From: JANLVJ01 sp031363945
Lineage (GTDB): Bacteria; Bacteroidota; Bacteroidia; Sphingobacteriales; Sphingobacteriaceae
Direction of reading: 5' to 3'
Assembly: GCA_031363945.1 (NCBI GenBank)
Contig: JANLVJ010000045.1
Location: forward strand, 1-64,000
Length of the DNA: 64,000 nt
Shown here: piece by piece, positions 1 through 8,847 of the stretch
Position numbering within the stretch: position 1 is the first letter of the stretch
How the letters are laid out: the number at the start of each line of letters is the position of its first letter
Made by a program: the position numbers and the translations under genes
The notes under the pieces: generated by a model
Told to the model about the DNA's origin: nothing
The model's database searches: none
The model's input: only the letters and a program-made list of their open reading frames with translations

Positions 1-369
1 ATGCACGGGGCCGCTAATTTTCCCTATCATAAAGAAATTTCAAACCTTGATATTGCCCTTGAAACGGGTATTGAAGATAACTCCTACCTTGATATACTTT
101 ACCAAACTTTACCTAAACTAATAGCAGTTGTACAACCTGACTTTGTATTTTATCTAGCCGGAGTAGATGTGCTGGAAACTGATAAACTTGGAAAAATATG
201 CCTGAGCCGTGAAGGTTGCAGACAACGGGATCTTTTCACTCTGTCACAATGCCAAAAGCATAAATTACCTGTAGTAGTATGTCTTGGCGGTGGGTATTCA
301 GAGAAGCTTACCGATATTATTGAAGCTCATGCAAATACATTCAGGGTTGCCAGGGAACTGTTTTTTTAA
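1..369 (+). CDS. Histone deacetylase / acetoin utilization (AcuC)-family protein, C-terminal part
   Basis: This is the last 122 residues of a zinc-dependent HDAC-superfamily amidohydrolase. The ATG at base 1 is almost certainly an internal methionine: in the family a motif like MHG-x-x-NFP-[YF] lies mid-protein, just after the metal-binding part, which would lie upstream of the window. Visible are the conserved segments PDFVFYLAGVDVLETDKLG (metal-site Asp and surface loop), LSREGCRQRD, and the C-terminal glycine loop CLGGGYS. Members deacetylate small molecules or acetyl-lysine; the substrate cannot be read here. The gene is followed after about 60 bases by an oxidoreductase on the same strand. 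Confidence 0.85.
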   Translation: MHGAANFPYHKEISNLDIALETGIEDNSYLDILYQTLPKLIAVVQPDFVFYLAGVDVLETDKLGKICLSREGCRQRDLFTLSQCQKHKLPVVVCLGGGYSEKLTDIIEAHANTFRVARELFF

Positions 370-431
370 AAACCTGGTTCTGGTAGTTCCAACTGGAATA
401 CAGGAGATTTAAGATAGCTAATACTATAAAA

Positions 432-1565
432 ATGCTTTCACACATACCCATCAATCTTTCACGAACGATTTTATCAAACCTGCATATAGGTACGTTAATT
501 TTCTTCTTCCTATGTCTCAATCTGTTTTCAACATATTCAACCGCCCAGACACATCTCAGAGTGATCGTCGCCGGATTAAACCATAATCATGTCAATGGCA
601 TCTTAAGCAGGTTTAATGAGGGTAAAGTTGATATTATCGGTATTGCCGAACCCAATAAGGCGCTGTGGATAAAATTTGGAAAACTCTTCAAATTACCCGA
701 TTCATTATTTGGCAGCGATCTGGGTTTGATGCTGATAAAAAAGAAACCTGATGCTGTGCTAGGTTACAATGAAACAGGCGGTCACCTGTCAATTGTCAGA
801 CTTTGCGCCCCCCTGGGAATTCCGGTAATGGTTGAAAAACCACTGGCAGCGAACTTAGCACAGGCTAAAGAAATTGAAAGCCTGGCTGGTAAGTACCATA
901 TAAAGGTATTAACCAATTATGAAACTACCTGGTATAGTTCTTATGCTGATATCTTTAAAACTATTGGTTCAGACAGTATAGGGCAAATAACGAGAATGGT
1001 AGTACATGATGGACATCAGGGCCCAAAAGAAATCGGTTGCAGCCCTGAATTTTTATCCTGGTTAACCGATCCTGTTTTAAACGGAGGCGGAGCCTTGACT
1101 GATTTTGGCTGCTATGGGGCAGATCTGATGACCTGGTTTATGAAGGGAATAAAGCCCATTGCAGTAACAGCCATTACCCGGCAATACAAACCCCTGGTTT
1201 ATCCAAAAGTTGATGATGATGCAACTGTTATACTTGAATATCCTGGAGCCATAGGTCAGATTGAGGCATCATGGAACTGGCCATTCGGCATAAAAGATCT
1301 AGAAATGTTTGGTGACAAGGGTTATTTGCATGGGCTTGATGGGTCTACTGTAATGAGTCGAACCCATGAAACAGTAAAAACGATTAAAATAATTCCAGCA
1401 CTCGATGCCCCTTATAATGATCCTATTGTTTATTTGTCTGCTGTGATACATCATCAGCTTGCCGGAACTGAAGATCTCTCATCGCTAAAATATAATATGA
1501 TCGTTATGCAGATACTTGATGCTGCCAAGAGATCAGCAGCCCTGGGTAAAAGAATCATACTTTAA
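432..1565 (+). CDS. Exported Gfo/Idh/MocA-family oxidoreductase
   Basis: A 377-residue protein with an N-terminal hydrophobic stretch (about residues 20-38, ending STYSTAQ) that looks like a signal peptide. The rest is an NAD(P)-dependent Gfo/Idh/MocA oxidoreductase: an N-terminal Rossmann segment starting LRVIVAGLNHNH, the family motif VEKPLAA (catalytic-lysine EKP motif), and the C-terminal alpha/beta substrate domain with GGGALTDFGCYGADLMTW. The nucleotide loop reads GLNHNH rather than GxGxxG, a variant seen in some exported relatives. Sugar or sugar-alcohol oxidation/epimerisation is typical of the family, but the substrate is unknown. An alternative start nearer the hydrophobic stretch cannot be excluded. 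Confidence 0.85.
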   Translation: MLSHIPINLSRTILSNLHIGTLIFFFLCLNLFSTYSTAQTHLRVIVAGLNHNHVNGILSRFNEGKVDIIGIAEPNKALWIKFGKLFKLPDSLFGSDLGLMLIKKKPDAVLGYNETGGHLSIVRLCAPLGIPVMVEKPLAANLAQAKEIESLAGKYHIKVLTNYETTWYSSYADIFKTIGSDSIGQITRMVVHDGHQGPKEIGCSPEFLSWLTDPVLNGGGALTDFGCYGADLMTWFMKGIKPIAVTAITRQYKPLVYPKVDDDATVILEYPGAIGQIEASWNWPFGIKDLEMFGDKGYLHGLDGSTVMSRTHETVKTIKIIPALDAPYNDPIVYLSAVIHHQLAGTEDLSSLKYNMIVMQILDAAKRSAALGKRIIL

Positions 1566-2105
1566 GCGCATTGATATTGATTGAGCTTTCAATCAAGAAA
1601 ATTACCTCATTTTGCTTATTGAAAATCGGTGCCATACAGGTTATCAACAAACAACTTTTAAACACGAAAAAATCAATTTCAGTAAAGAAAGTGAGTTTTT
1701 TTTGGGAAAAGAATATGAGTGTCAAACGAACGACCTCTTGCAAGGCACACAATATTTACGCTGAACCTAAAAAATTAAAATTCAATAATTTAATATTAGG
1801 ACCTATTATTAACACATAAAGTCATTTTTATTAAACGTGCTTAATTAGGACTGAACAAAAGATCATACCTAATAGACGATAATGTAAAGCCAAATTAACG
1901 TGGTGGATAGTTCTGACTGTGCAACGTATTACCACTACTTAAGGTGGGAAATTAAGAATACTAGATCAATAAAAGAAATTTTTTGCAACGGTAATAAATT
2001 TATCATTGTTAACCGACTAAAATCAGAATGTTAGCAAATAACTGCCTTGGTGCTTTCGAATCATCGTTTTCTTCAATTCTGTATTTGGTGATCCCCATAA
2101 TCTTT
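1566..2105. other. Non-coding accessory stretch between the oxidoreductase and the IS4 transposase
   Basis: AT-rich DNA of about 540 bases. Short open frames here do not resemble proteins. It contains the tRNA-like fragment at 1711-1747. The last part next to the transposase stop is probably the 3' end of the insertion sequence, but I could not find convincing terminal inverted repeats or a target duplication. Confidence 0.5.
1711..1747 (-). repeat. Degraded tRNA 3'-half, direct repeat of tRNA-Ala(GGC)
   Basis: Aligned without gaps to 16765-16801 of the tRNA-Ala gene, 29 of 37 bases are identical, including an uninterrupted 13-base core ACGACCTCTTGCA (1730-1742 against 16784-16796). The match covers the start of the acceptor 3' strand, the T arm, variable loop and the 3' side of the anticodon arm. 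The D arm and 5' acceptor strand are missing, so it is not a functional tRNA. Its orientation equals that of the intact tRNA, as expected of an attachment-site copy left at the far end of an integrated element. Chance similarity or an unrelated tRNA relic remain possible. Confidence 0.5.
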
Positions 2106-3356
2106 TCAAGTTGAGAATAAGTCAGGTGGTTGTGGGCCAGCTATCTGTTTTATCTTATCATATTTCCTATTCGTATTTCTCAGCAGCTCGATTACCTCCT
2201 GCATACTCACTAAGTGTATTCTCACCATTGTTGCAACGGTCGAAAATGCCTTTTTTACTTTACTCTTTTGCCTTATTACCGTCAACAGTAGCTGAGCAAT
2301 TAACGTACACCATACCTGGGTCCGAATGGCATTCACGTTTTCACCGTAGAAGTAATGAAGTTGAAAGTTCTGCTTCATTTTCTTGAACAGTAACTCAATT
2401 CCCCATCTTTTCTTGTAAATCAGGGCTATTTCTGCTGCGCTGACATCGATATTATTGGTAATAAAGACGTAGTCCCTGTTTTTCTCATCCTGATAACATA
2501 TCCGCCTAAGCATCATCATGCTTTTCTGACCAGCATTATTGTATTCAATCTCAATATATTCTTCTCGCAAAACTGCAGCGGTATCTTTTTTAGCTTCAGT
2601 TCTTGATATTTCATCTGCTACCACGTATAGCGCATTATCTTTCTGGCGGGTAACGAAATAAATCCCTTGCTCTGTCCAGTCTGCAAACTGCTTGTAGTAA
2701 TTATAAGCCTTATCAAAGACCAGCATGCTATGCTTTGGTACCCGGATCTCTTTTAAAAAGTTCTTATCATGTGTTTTAGCTTCTGTTATACACATAAACT
2801 TGCCCACAGACTGTACAGCATCGATCAGCATATGAACTTTCAACCCGCCTTTTTTTCTCCCATCGCCTGAAGGATTTCGTCCCACACCCTTTAGTATATC
2901 ACTGAATAGACCTATCGTAGTCGAATCAATGATGAATAGTTGCTGAATACTTAAGTCGTCCAGCCGGCTGACCGACAAAAGTGAGCGGTACCGCTCGACC
3001 AGCTCATAATACAGCGCTTCGAAAAAGCGATTATCTCTATTTCTTAATCCATCACCAGCAGAACTCTTGGCTGGGGCTTTATCAATTTTCAGGTGATTGA
3101 GCTTCCCACTAAGCCCTTTCAGCCCTTCACAAGCCTCCGTCATGCTATCACAGCGGCTTATTATGCCGAAAAGCATCGTCACTACATGATCCCAGGCTTT
3201 AAAAGATTTATAATACCGGTCAGCTTTGTGCAACTTGACCAACCGCTTAAACTCTGATGGTTCAATTAAATTTAAAATTTGTGCAAAAATCGGCTGACCG
3301 ACAAAACTAAGTTCCGTATTTTTACCCATGTTGGAGTTTGTTTCTAGATAACTCAA
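2106..3356 (-). CDS. IS4-family transposase (DUF4372 + DDE)
   Basis: A 416-residue cut-and-paste transposase. The N-terminal about 75 residues (GQPIFAQILNLI...) match the DUF4372 segment found before the DDE domain in many Bacteroidota IS4-type elements. The catalytic acidic residues are visible: Asp in FIIDSTTIGLF, Asp in MLVFDKAYNYY, and Glu in the Y-K-K-R-W-G-I-E-L-L-F-K motif near residue 340. The frame is intact, so the element may be active. The start may be the internal methionine of MGKNTELSF (base 3329), nine codons downstream. A decayed relative lies just upstream at 3622-3807. Confidence 0.9.
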   Translation of the reverse strand: MSYLETNSNMGKNTELSFVGQPIFAQILNLIEPSEFKRLVKLHKADRYYKSFKAWDHVVTMLFGIISRCDSMTEACEGLKGLSGKLNHLKIDKAPAKSSAGDGLRNRDNRFFEALYYELVERYRSLLSVSRLDDLSIQQLFIIDSTTIGLFSDILKGVGRNPSGDGRKKGGLKVHMLIDAVQSVGKFMCITEAKTHDKNFLKEIRVPKHSMLVFDKAYNYYKQFADWTEQGIYFVTRQKDNALYVVADEISRTEAKKDTAAVLREEYIEIEYNNAGQKSMMMLRRICYQDEKNRDYVFITNNIDVSAAEIALIYKKRWGIELLFKKMKQNFQLHYFYGENVNAIRTQVWCTLIAQLLLTVIRQKSKVKKAFSTVATMVRIHLVSMQEVIELLRNTNRKYDKIKQIAGPQPPDLFST

Positions 3357-3621
3357 TCTACAACATCGGCGGGCTCCTTCATAGGGGCTCGTCTATTTTT
3401 AAAAAAATCTGGTAAAAAATTTAGCCCAATTTTACTAGGTCACTACTGAAATAAAATAGGAAAATAGTTATTCTGTAGCTGGATATTCGGCATAAATTGA
3501 CTAGTAATTGACAGGTAATCTTTAGTCAAAAAAAGAAATCAGGCTTCTAGAATAAATAAAGATTGTCAACCGACGTATCTGTTAGCAGGCACCAATTTCT
3601 TAATTTAGACGTCTTGAAGGG

Positions 3622-3807
3622 TCATTTTTTGTATTCTTGTTTAAAGTGCCCTCCCTCAGCTGAGGTGATAAAAAAGTCAGGTATTTTCATCTTCTTTAGT
3701 GTTATGTTTCTATCCATGTCTTTTAATAAGATTTGAAATAGTCCACATACATCAAGCATACTGATCAGATTGATTCTTACAATAGTAGCCATGGTAAGCA
3801 ATGCATT
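3622..3807 (-). pseudogene. Remnant of a second IS4-family transposase (C-terminus only)
   Basis: Reading the minus strand gives NALLTMATIVRINLISM followed by about 40 further residues and a stop at 3622-3624. The first part aligns with KAFSTVATMVRIHLVSM near the end of the intact transposase at 2106-3356, with 9 of 16 identical and most of the rest conservative. Just upstream the frame meets a stop and the similarity ends, so only the C-terminal about 60 residues survive. The divergence shows a related but different element rather than a recent duplicate. Confidence 0.7.
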
Positions 3808-4206
3808 TCAACAATTTCCAACTGAAACTAATTGATTTTCGTTTGACAATCCCAAAAACCTAACTGAAATTCCAGAATAAGCTGATCGTTTAGGTTAATT
3901 TGAGAGAAAATAATCCAGGGTGGGCCAGGACTAAAATGGATACAGTAAACTAAGCCGAAAAGACTAAACCCTCTTCAGGAGTGGCCACCTGGCTTGTCTT
4001 TTGGGCGCAAGAAGGCAAAGCACAACATGCGAGCAGGAAATAGACTATTGAAACAATTTGGATCATAATTGCAATAAGATCTCGAGTATCGTTACCTCTG
4101 CTCAATTATCACAGACTTATCTTGCTTTTCCCGGGTATCATGCATAAAGATAGCGCAGATGGCCATGTCGTGCCCCCAAGCAGTGCGCCCATGCTTGGCG
4201 CACCGC
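3808..4206. other. Gene-free stretch with a small hairpin
   Basis: I see no protein-coding or RNA gene here. Near the right end a perfect 7-bp inverted repeat GTGCGCC...GGCGCAC with a 7-base loop spans 4183-4203. It sits directly beyond the terminator of the large minus-strand gene and may form an extended 3' structure. The rest looks like decayed mobile DNA. Confidence 0.4.
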
Positions 4207-4242
4207 AAAAAAGCCCTGTATACTATTGCAGCATACAGGGCT
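4207..4242 (-). terminator. Rho-independent terminator of the PQQ/discoidin gene
   Basis: On the minus strand a 10-bp perfect stem (AGCCCTGTAT at 4212-4221 paired with ATACAGGGCT at 4233-4242) with an 11-base loop is followed by a run of six T. It lies 24 bases past the stop codon of the 4266-8276 gene, in the right orientation. Confidence 0.85.
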
Positions 4243-4265
4243 CAGGAGCAGTGAGTCTGACCGTC

Positions 4266-7200
4266 TTATCTTGCGACCCTGACTACTTTAGAGATCCGCC
4301 CCTGATTGGTGTCGATCGTCAGTATGTACAAACCATTGCGATAGTTCGAAATGTCAAGAACCGCTTTTTTCGAGTCCTTGCTAATGTAAACGGCAGAAGA
4401 CGTTGTGTTTGTTGACAGATCGTAGATATAGATGTTTCCGGTCATATTATCTAGTGTGCTCACCATTATCTGATTCGATGCAGGAACCGGGTAGATTATT
4501 GCTGCGGGCTGAATCGAAGCTGCCTTGGCAGTAAGACCTGATGCAACTCCATACACCTCAAACTCATACAGCGAATAACCATATGGTGTTCCACGTTTAG
4601 TACCATACATACGTACATAACGGCCGGAACCGGTTACAGGAATAAAGTTCGTATACAGCGTATTACCGGTCACAGTTTTTACAGTTGTCCAGCTTATTGC
4701 ATCAGCAGATATCTGAATCTGAAAATCTTTTGCAAGGGCCACTTCCCAGTCAAGTAGCACCTGGCTGATCGTATACGTCTTTCCTAGATCAACGTAGATC
4801 CAGGAGGGGTCAGTACCGCCTACACTTGCCCACCGGGTATATCCTATACCGTCGACAGAAGCAGCAGCCGTCAGCGTGGTATTTTCCGTTGATGACGGTG
4901 TTGCCGGCTTATTGAGCGCAATATTCAGTGGCTGACCTGCAACGGCAGTACCCGAAACCTGCATCTCAGAAACAGAATAGCCAAGCGTCGTTCCGCGGCT
5001 GGTAGCATACAGCCTTAGAAACCGGCCGGTTCCACTTAACGAAAGAACATTCTGGCGAACGGTATTGCCTGTTACAGACTTTATCGTATTCCAGGTGACG
5101 GCGTCATCGGAAACCTGTATCTGATAGTTTTGTGCATACTGTAAACCCCACAGAAGCGATACCTGACACACCTGGAAGCGTTTGCCGAGATCTACATAAA
5201 GCCACTGCGTATCAGTACCTGATGCGCTGGTCCAATGCGTTGATGTATCGCCGTCAAACGCCTTGAATTCGTAGATCGACTTGTCGGTAGAAAGTGTAGA
5301 AGAACTCGCAGCGGGCCGGTTAAGGGCGATATTACCTGGCGGGCAGGTCACGTAAGATGTATTTACGCTTGTATCGGCACTGAATATGATCGGTACGTGA
5401 CTGAATACCGCTTTTGCCAGGTTAACGTTGTCATGGCTGGTCAGCGCAAGACCTGCCTCGATCGGGCCTGTACCGAAACCTAAATTTACTGCAGTTCCGA
5501 CTTGCTTCCAGACGACACTGTCCGGTGAAATATAACCCGCAAAGCTGGTACCCCTTTTTACGATCTTTACATAATAAGGCAGTTGTATACCTTGAAGGTT
5601 CACGTTTGAACTGCTGCTTCCCGCCAACTGGCGGTATTGAAAGGCAGCTCCGTTAGCCGTTGTAGGCGTCAAGGCCATTATTGCCTGCCTGGATGTAGAA
5701 TCGAGCGTCTCGCGGAACATCACACCTGCCTTTGCCCAGGGGTTTCCGGCGGTTATACTGTCAATCCTGGCTGTGACAGATCCATCTCCGGTGAAGGTTT
5801 TGTAGGCGTACTGGAATCCATCGGCATTGTTCCAGATATCTGTTCCGGATGCCTGCAAACGGAATTTACTGTTATTATAACAACTTGCACCGGTAACGCC
5901 GACCTTACCTATGTCCTGCGTAAACCAGCGGGTAGGCAGAAAGCCACAGGCCGTGTCGCAGGTAAGCGTGCTGAATGCCTTATCGCCTGTTGCAACACTG
6001 GAAGAGCTTGCGCTACAGACAGCTTGAACATTAAACAGGTAATCCGTGCCGCAGGTAAGGGTCTTAAGGCTTAAACTATTGGTCGTCACGTTTGCAAGCA
6101 TATACGCCGATGCGCTTACCGTCTTGTACTTGACATTATAACTGTTTACGCCGGTAATCGCAGCCCAGCCCAGGCTTGCCCCGGTACGTGTGATGCCGGA
6201 AGCAGTAAGTGCCGATGGTGTTATACAGGAGTTTGCGGCAGTTCCGAACACCAGAAATTCATAAAGAGAATATCCATAAACAGAACCCCGGGCTGTTCCA
6301 AGCATGCGAACATACCGTCCGGTTCCCTTTACATAAAGAGTATTGGAAAAAGAAGTATTGCCGGTTACCGCTTTGATCGTAGTCCAGTGCGTTGTGTCGT
6401 CGGCAATCTGGATCTGGAAATCTTTGCCAAGGGCTGTTTCCCAGTTGAGCTGCACTTTACATACATCATACCGCGCTCCAAGGTCTATATAGATCCATTG
6501 AGGGTCTACATTGGCTACGCTTGCCCACCTGGTCGTCAGGTTGCTGTCGGCTGCGTTGGATGCCGGCAACAGAGAAGACTCGATAGACGACGCAACAGCT
6601 GTCTTACCCCTGGCAAGATCGGCAACACCGTTGCAAACGCCGGCTGACGCCGTATCGTTTACCCCATAGACAAGGAGCTGTTTGGAGAAAGTTGCCATAT
6701 ATACCTTACCATTCGCAATAGTAGGGCTGACAAACTTGGCGTAACTTCCTATGTTATCGCCCGATTTCTGGTTTGAATTCCAAAGCTCCTTGGTTACGTC
6801 GTTTGCATCAAAAGCCCGCAGTATTCCCGGCCTGACCGACTGGTTTGCATCACCCGAAGCAGCATGTGAAGCCCAAAGAATACCTGTTCCATCCTTACTT
6901 CCGTTCGACGAAACGGAAAGCAGGGTTCCGTTGCTACCGGTCGGGCCCTGGGCACTACCGATCACGACGTTATTCTGATCGAAAACGCCCGTAGAAGGGT
7001 TATACGGAAACGCCTTTAAGGCTGCATTCTCTGACCAGGTGTAGAGCCATGATTTTGAAGAGCCGGAATAGTATGCGAGTGAAGAGCGAAGCGTCTTTCC
7101 TGATCCGATCGGGATGGTCTGGAGTACGTTATTTGTCGTGGCATTGAAGCCGCCCAGGTTGTCTCTGTTCAGTACGTAGATATTACCATCCTTGCAACCT

Positions 7201-8276
7201 GTGACGGCGGTTGTGGTATTGGGCAACAGCATGATCTGAGTCACGCCAAAATCAAGATCTGCATTCTCCAGAGCCTGCCAGTTACCGGGGGTAAAAAAAC
7301 TACTTATTGCAAGCGTATTGCCCGAAGGCGTCAGCTTAAGCGCCGACTCAGAGTAGTTACGCGATCCGCTTGAAGTAGTACCCACACTTCCGTTGCCGAC
7401 GGATACATAAATATTTCCGTTTTCGTCCGCCGCAGGTCCGCTACCGCTCATCCATATTCCTCCATTATACCCGTCAGGGGTTGTATTATATACCGTTTTC
7501 TGGGTAAGGCTGGTTTTATCATAACCCAGGATCCAGCCGTGATAAGGCGGCCAGTCACAATGCGCTGCGTAGGTCAAGTAGACAATGCCGTTTACAAGAA
7601 GAAGCCCGGTACGCTGGTTCTCATGCTGTGCATTAAATGATAATGTTCCGTTTACACTTCCATCGCCTGATCCGGCAATAGAAGCATTGATCAGAACCGG
7701 GCTATTTGCACGCTCGTTACCCGTTGTGATATCAATGGCATGAAGGTATTGTGAGAAATTACCCGTTCCGTTACTGCCCGCAGGCCCGTCGGTGCTTCGG
7801 GCAACAAAATACATAGTACTCGTCGCTGAATCAATCACTGGGGTACCAACAATACCAATATTGCCGCTGAAATCGTTGTAATTGCCTCCGCAGGCTCCTG
7901 TCATATCCTTGTGCGTCGGCGGGCGCTGACCGGCTACTGTGTAGTTTTTCGACCAGAATGTGCCCGATCGGTCTGCATCAAACGCGTATACGGTGTTGCT
8001 CACGGTTGCCACCAGCACGATATTATGGGCAGCACCTGAAATGGATATATTACTTATTACAAGCGGCTGTGCGTAGATTTGATCATCTACCGTCATTGCA
8101 TATGATCTGCCGAACGAAGCCTGGCTTACGTTCGCCGTGGTGAGTTTAGTCTCGCGTGGGTTCCAGCCGGTTCTTTTGTTGTCACCATGCTGTGTAAGCA
8201 CAGATACATTCTGTGACCATAGGGTAGCTGAATGAAGTGCCAGCGCTACCAGTACAAGTAAAGATCTTTTCATCAT
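4266..8276 (-). CDS. Large secreted PQQ-like propeller protein with three discoidin (F5/8C) domains and C-terminal sorting domain
   Basis: 1336 residues with a signal peptide (MMKRSLLVLVALALHSATLWSQ). Approximate domain order: a PQQ-dehydrogenase-like beta-propeller (about 25-550, blade-like repeats such as GNIYVLNRDN and GKVYMATFSKQLLVYG); discoidin/F5/8C domain 1 (about 555-690); fibronectin III (about 695-775, SYNVKYKTV); a DUF1349/laminin-G-like lectin fold (about 795-955, KAGVMFRETLDSTSRQA); discoidin 2 and 3 (about 975-1240); and a terminal segment with YPVPASNQI and GLYILTI typical of T9SS type A sorting signals. Probably a cell-surface carbohydrate-binding protein; enzymatic activity is not evident. 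Its DNA is visibly richer in G+C than its neighbours, suggesting transfer. Confidence 0.85.
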   Translation of the reverse strand: MMKRSLLVLVALALHSATLWSQNVSVLTQHGDNKRTGWNPRETKLTTANVSQASFGRSYAMTVDDQIYAQPLVISNISISGAAHNIVLVATVSNTVYAFDADRSGTFWSKNYTVAGQRPPTHKDMTGACGGNYNDFSGNIGIVGTPVIDSATSTMYFVARSTDGPAGSNGTGNFSQYLHAIDITTGNERANSPVLINASIAGSGDGSVNGTLSFNAQHENQRTGLLLVNGIVYLTYAAHCDWPPYHGWILGYDKTSLTQKTVYNTTPDGYNGGIWMSGSGPAADENGNIYVSVGNGSVGTTSSGSRNYSESALKLTPSGNTLAISSFFTPGNWQALENADLDFGVTQIMLLPNTTTAVTGCKDGNIYVLNRDNLGGFNATTNNVLQTIPIGSGKTLRSSLAYYSGSSKSWLYTWSENAALKAFPYNPSTGVFDQNNVVIGSAQGPTGSNGTLLSVSSNGSKDGTGILWASHAASGDANQSVRPGILRAFDANDVTKELWNSNQKSGDNIGSYAKFVSPTIANGKVYMATFSKQLLVYGVNDTASAGVCNGVADLARGKTAVASSIESSLLPASNAADSNLTTRWASVANVDPQWIYIDLGARYDVCKVQLNWETALGKDFQIQIADDTTHWTTIKAVTGNTSFSNTLYVKGTGRYVRMLGTARGSVYGYSLYEFLVFGTAANSCITPSALTASGITRTGASLGWAAITGVNSYNVKYKTVSASAYMLANVTTNSLSLKTLTCGTDYLFNVQAVCSASSSSVATGDKAFSTLTCDTACGFLPTRWFTQDIGKVGVTGASCYNNSKFRLQASGTDIWNNADGFQYAYKTFTGDGSVTARIDSITAGNPWAKAGVMFRETLDSTSRQAIMALTPTTANGAAFQYRQLAGSSSSNVNLQGIQLPYYVKIVKRGTSFAGYISPDSVVWKQVGTAVNLGFGTGPIEAGLALTSHDNVNLAKAVFSHVPIIFSADTSVNTSYVTCPPGNIALNRPAASSSTLSTDKSIYEFKAFDGDTSTHWTSASGTDTQWLYVDLGKRFQVCQVSLLWGLQYAQNYQIQVSDDAVTWNTIKSVTGNTVRQNVLSLSGTGRFLRLYATSRGTTLGYSVSEMQVSGTAVAGQPLNIALNKPATPSSTENTTLTAAASVDGIGYTRWASVGGTDPSWIYVDLGKTYTISQVLLDWEVALAKDFQIQISADAISWTTVKTVTGNTLYTNFIPVTGSGRYVRMYGTKRGTPYGYSLYEFEVYGVASGLTAKAASIQPAAIIYPVPASNQIMVSTLDNMTGNIYIYDLSTNTTSSAVYISKDSKKAVLDISNYRNGLYILTIDTNQGRISKVVRVAR

Positions 8277-8545
8277 GAAAGGATTTAAGGTTTAAAACTG
8301 ATTCTACGGTTAGTCTTAAATACAATATAACTAATAGTTAAAAATAAAAAATACAATTCAACGTTAGCATTAATTTTTTTATTCTTTTTAAGTCATTTTA
8401 TATGTATGAAAAATATGCTGGATATACATAAAAGTTAGCTTTGTGTTAAGTCAGCATTTTATTAAGGGCACCTCTAATAACTCGGAAGGGTAAACTTATT
8501 TCTAAAAATATATGGTAATGAGTGTTTTAGCCTTAATATTTTGGT

Positions 8546-8719
8546 GTGAAAACATTCAAAAAGAGCAAAGTCATTGGGTTTTTTGATAAAGATTTTAGAT
8601 TAGATAAATTAACCCCGATTGGCGATCCGTTGATAAGACTTGACGGCGGGATAAACTTCGAGATTTTCCGAGATTCCTTGAATACGAATCTGCATGGAGA
8701 TACTGCCGTCTACTCCTGA
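8546..8719 (+). pseudogene. N-terminal remnant of an IS5-family transposase
   Basis: An open frame of 57 codons reads VIGFFDKDFRLDKLTPIG and then DPLIRLDGGINFEIFRD, the hallmark N-terminus of Bacteroidota IS5-type transposases (FFDxxxRLxKL, then GDPL, then IxWExFR). It stops after about 57 residues, so the catalytic domain is gone. It lies between the discoidin-protein gene and the serine hydrolase and shows another old insertion in this region. The start codon (GTG at 8546) is nominal. Confidence 0.7.
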
Positions 8720-8847
8720 ATGGCTATTAGTAACCAGTGGCTTAGTTTACTGGATAGGTGATAGGGCGTTTTCTCTACATATTTTTATATTAGCTCAAAT
8801 AAAAATACATTTTACCAATTGTAGAAATAATTCAGCTTTTAAAACTT

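Noticed and set aside
1571..1819. 82-codon plus-strand open frame
   Set aside because: No protein-like conservation is visible, it has no good upstream signal, and it runs through the tRNA-like fragment.
3415..3427. 13-base match AAAAATTTAGCCC also at 13976-13988, considered as an IS end or att site
   Set aside because: It is AT-rich, the flanks differ, and no partner at the other side of the IS was found.
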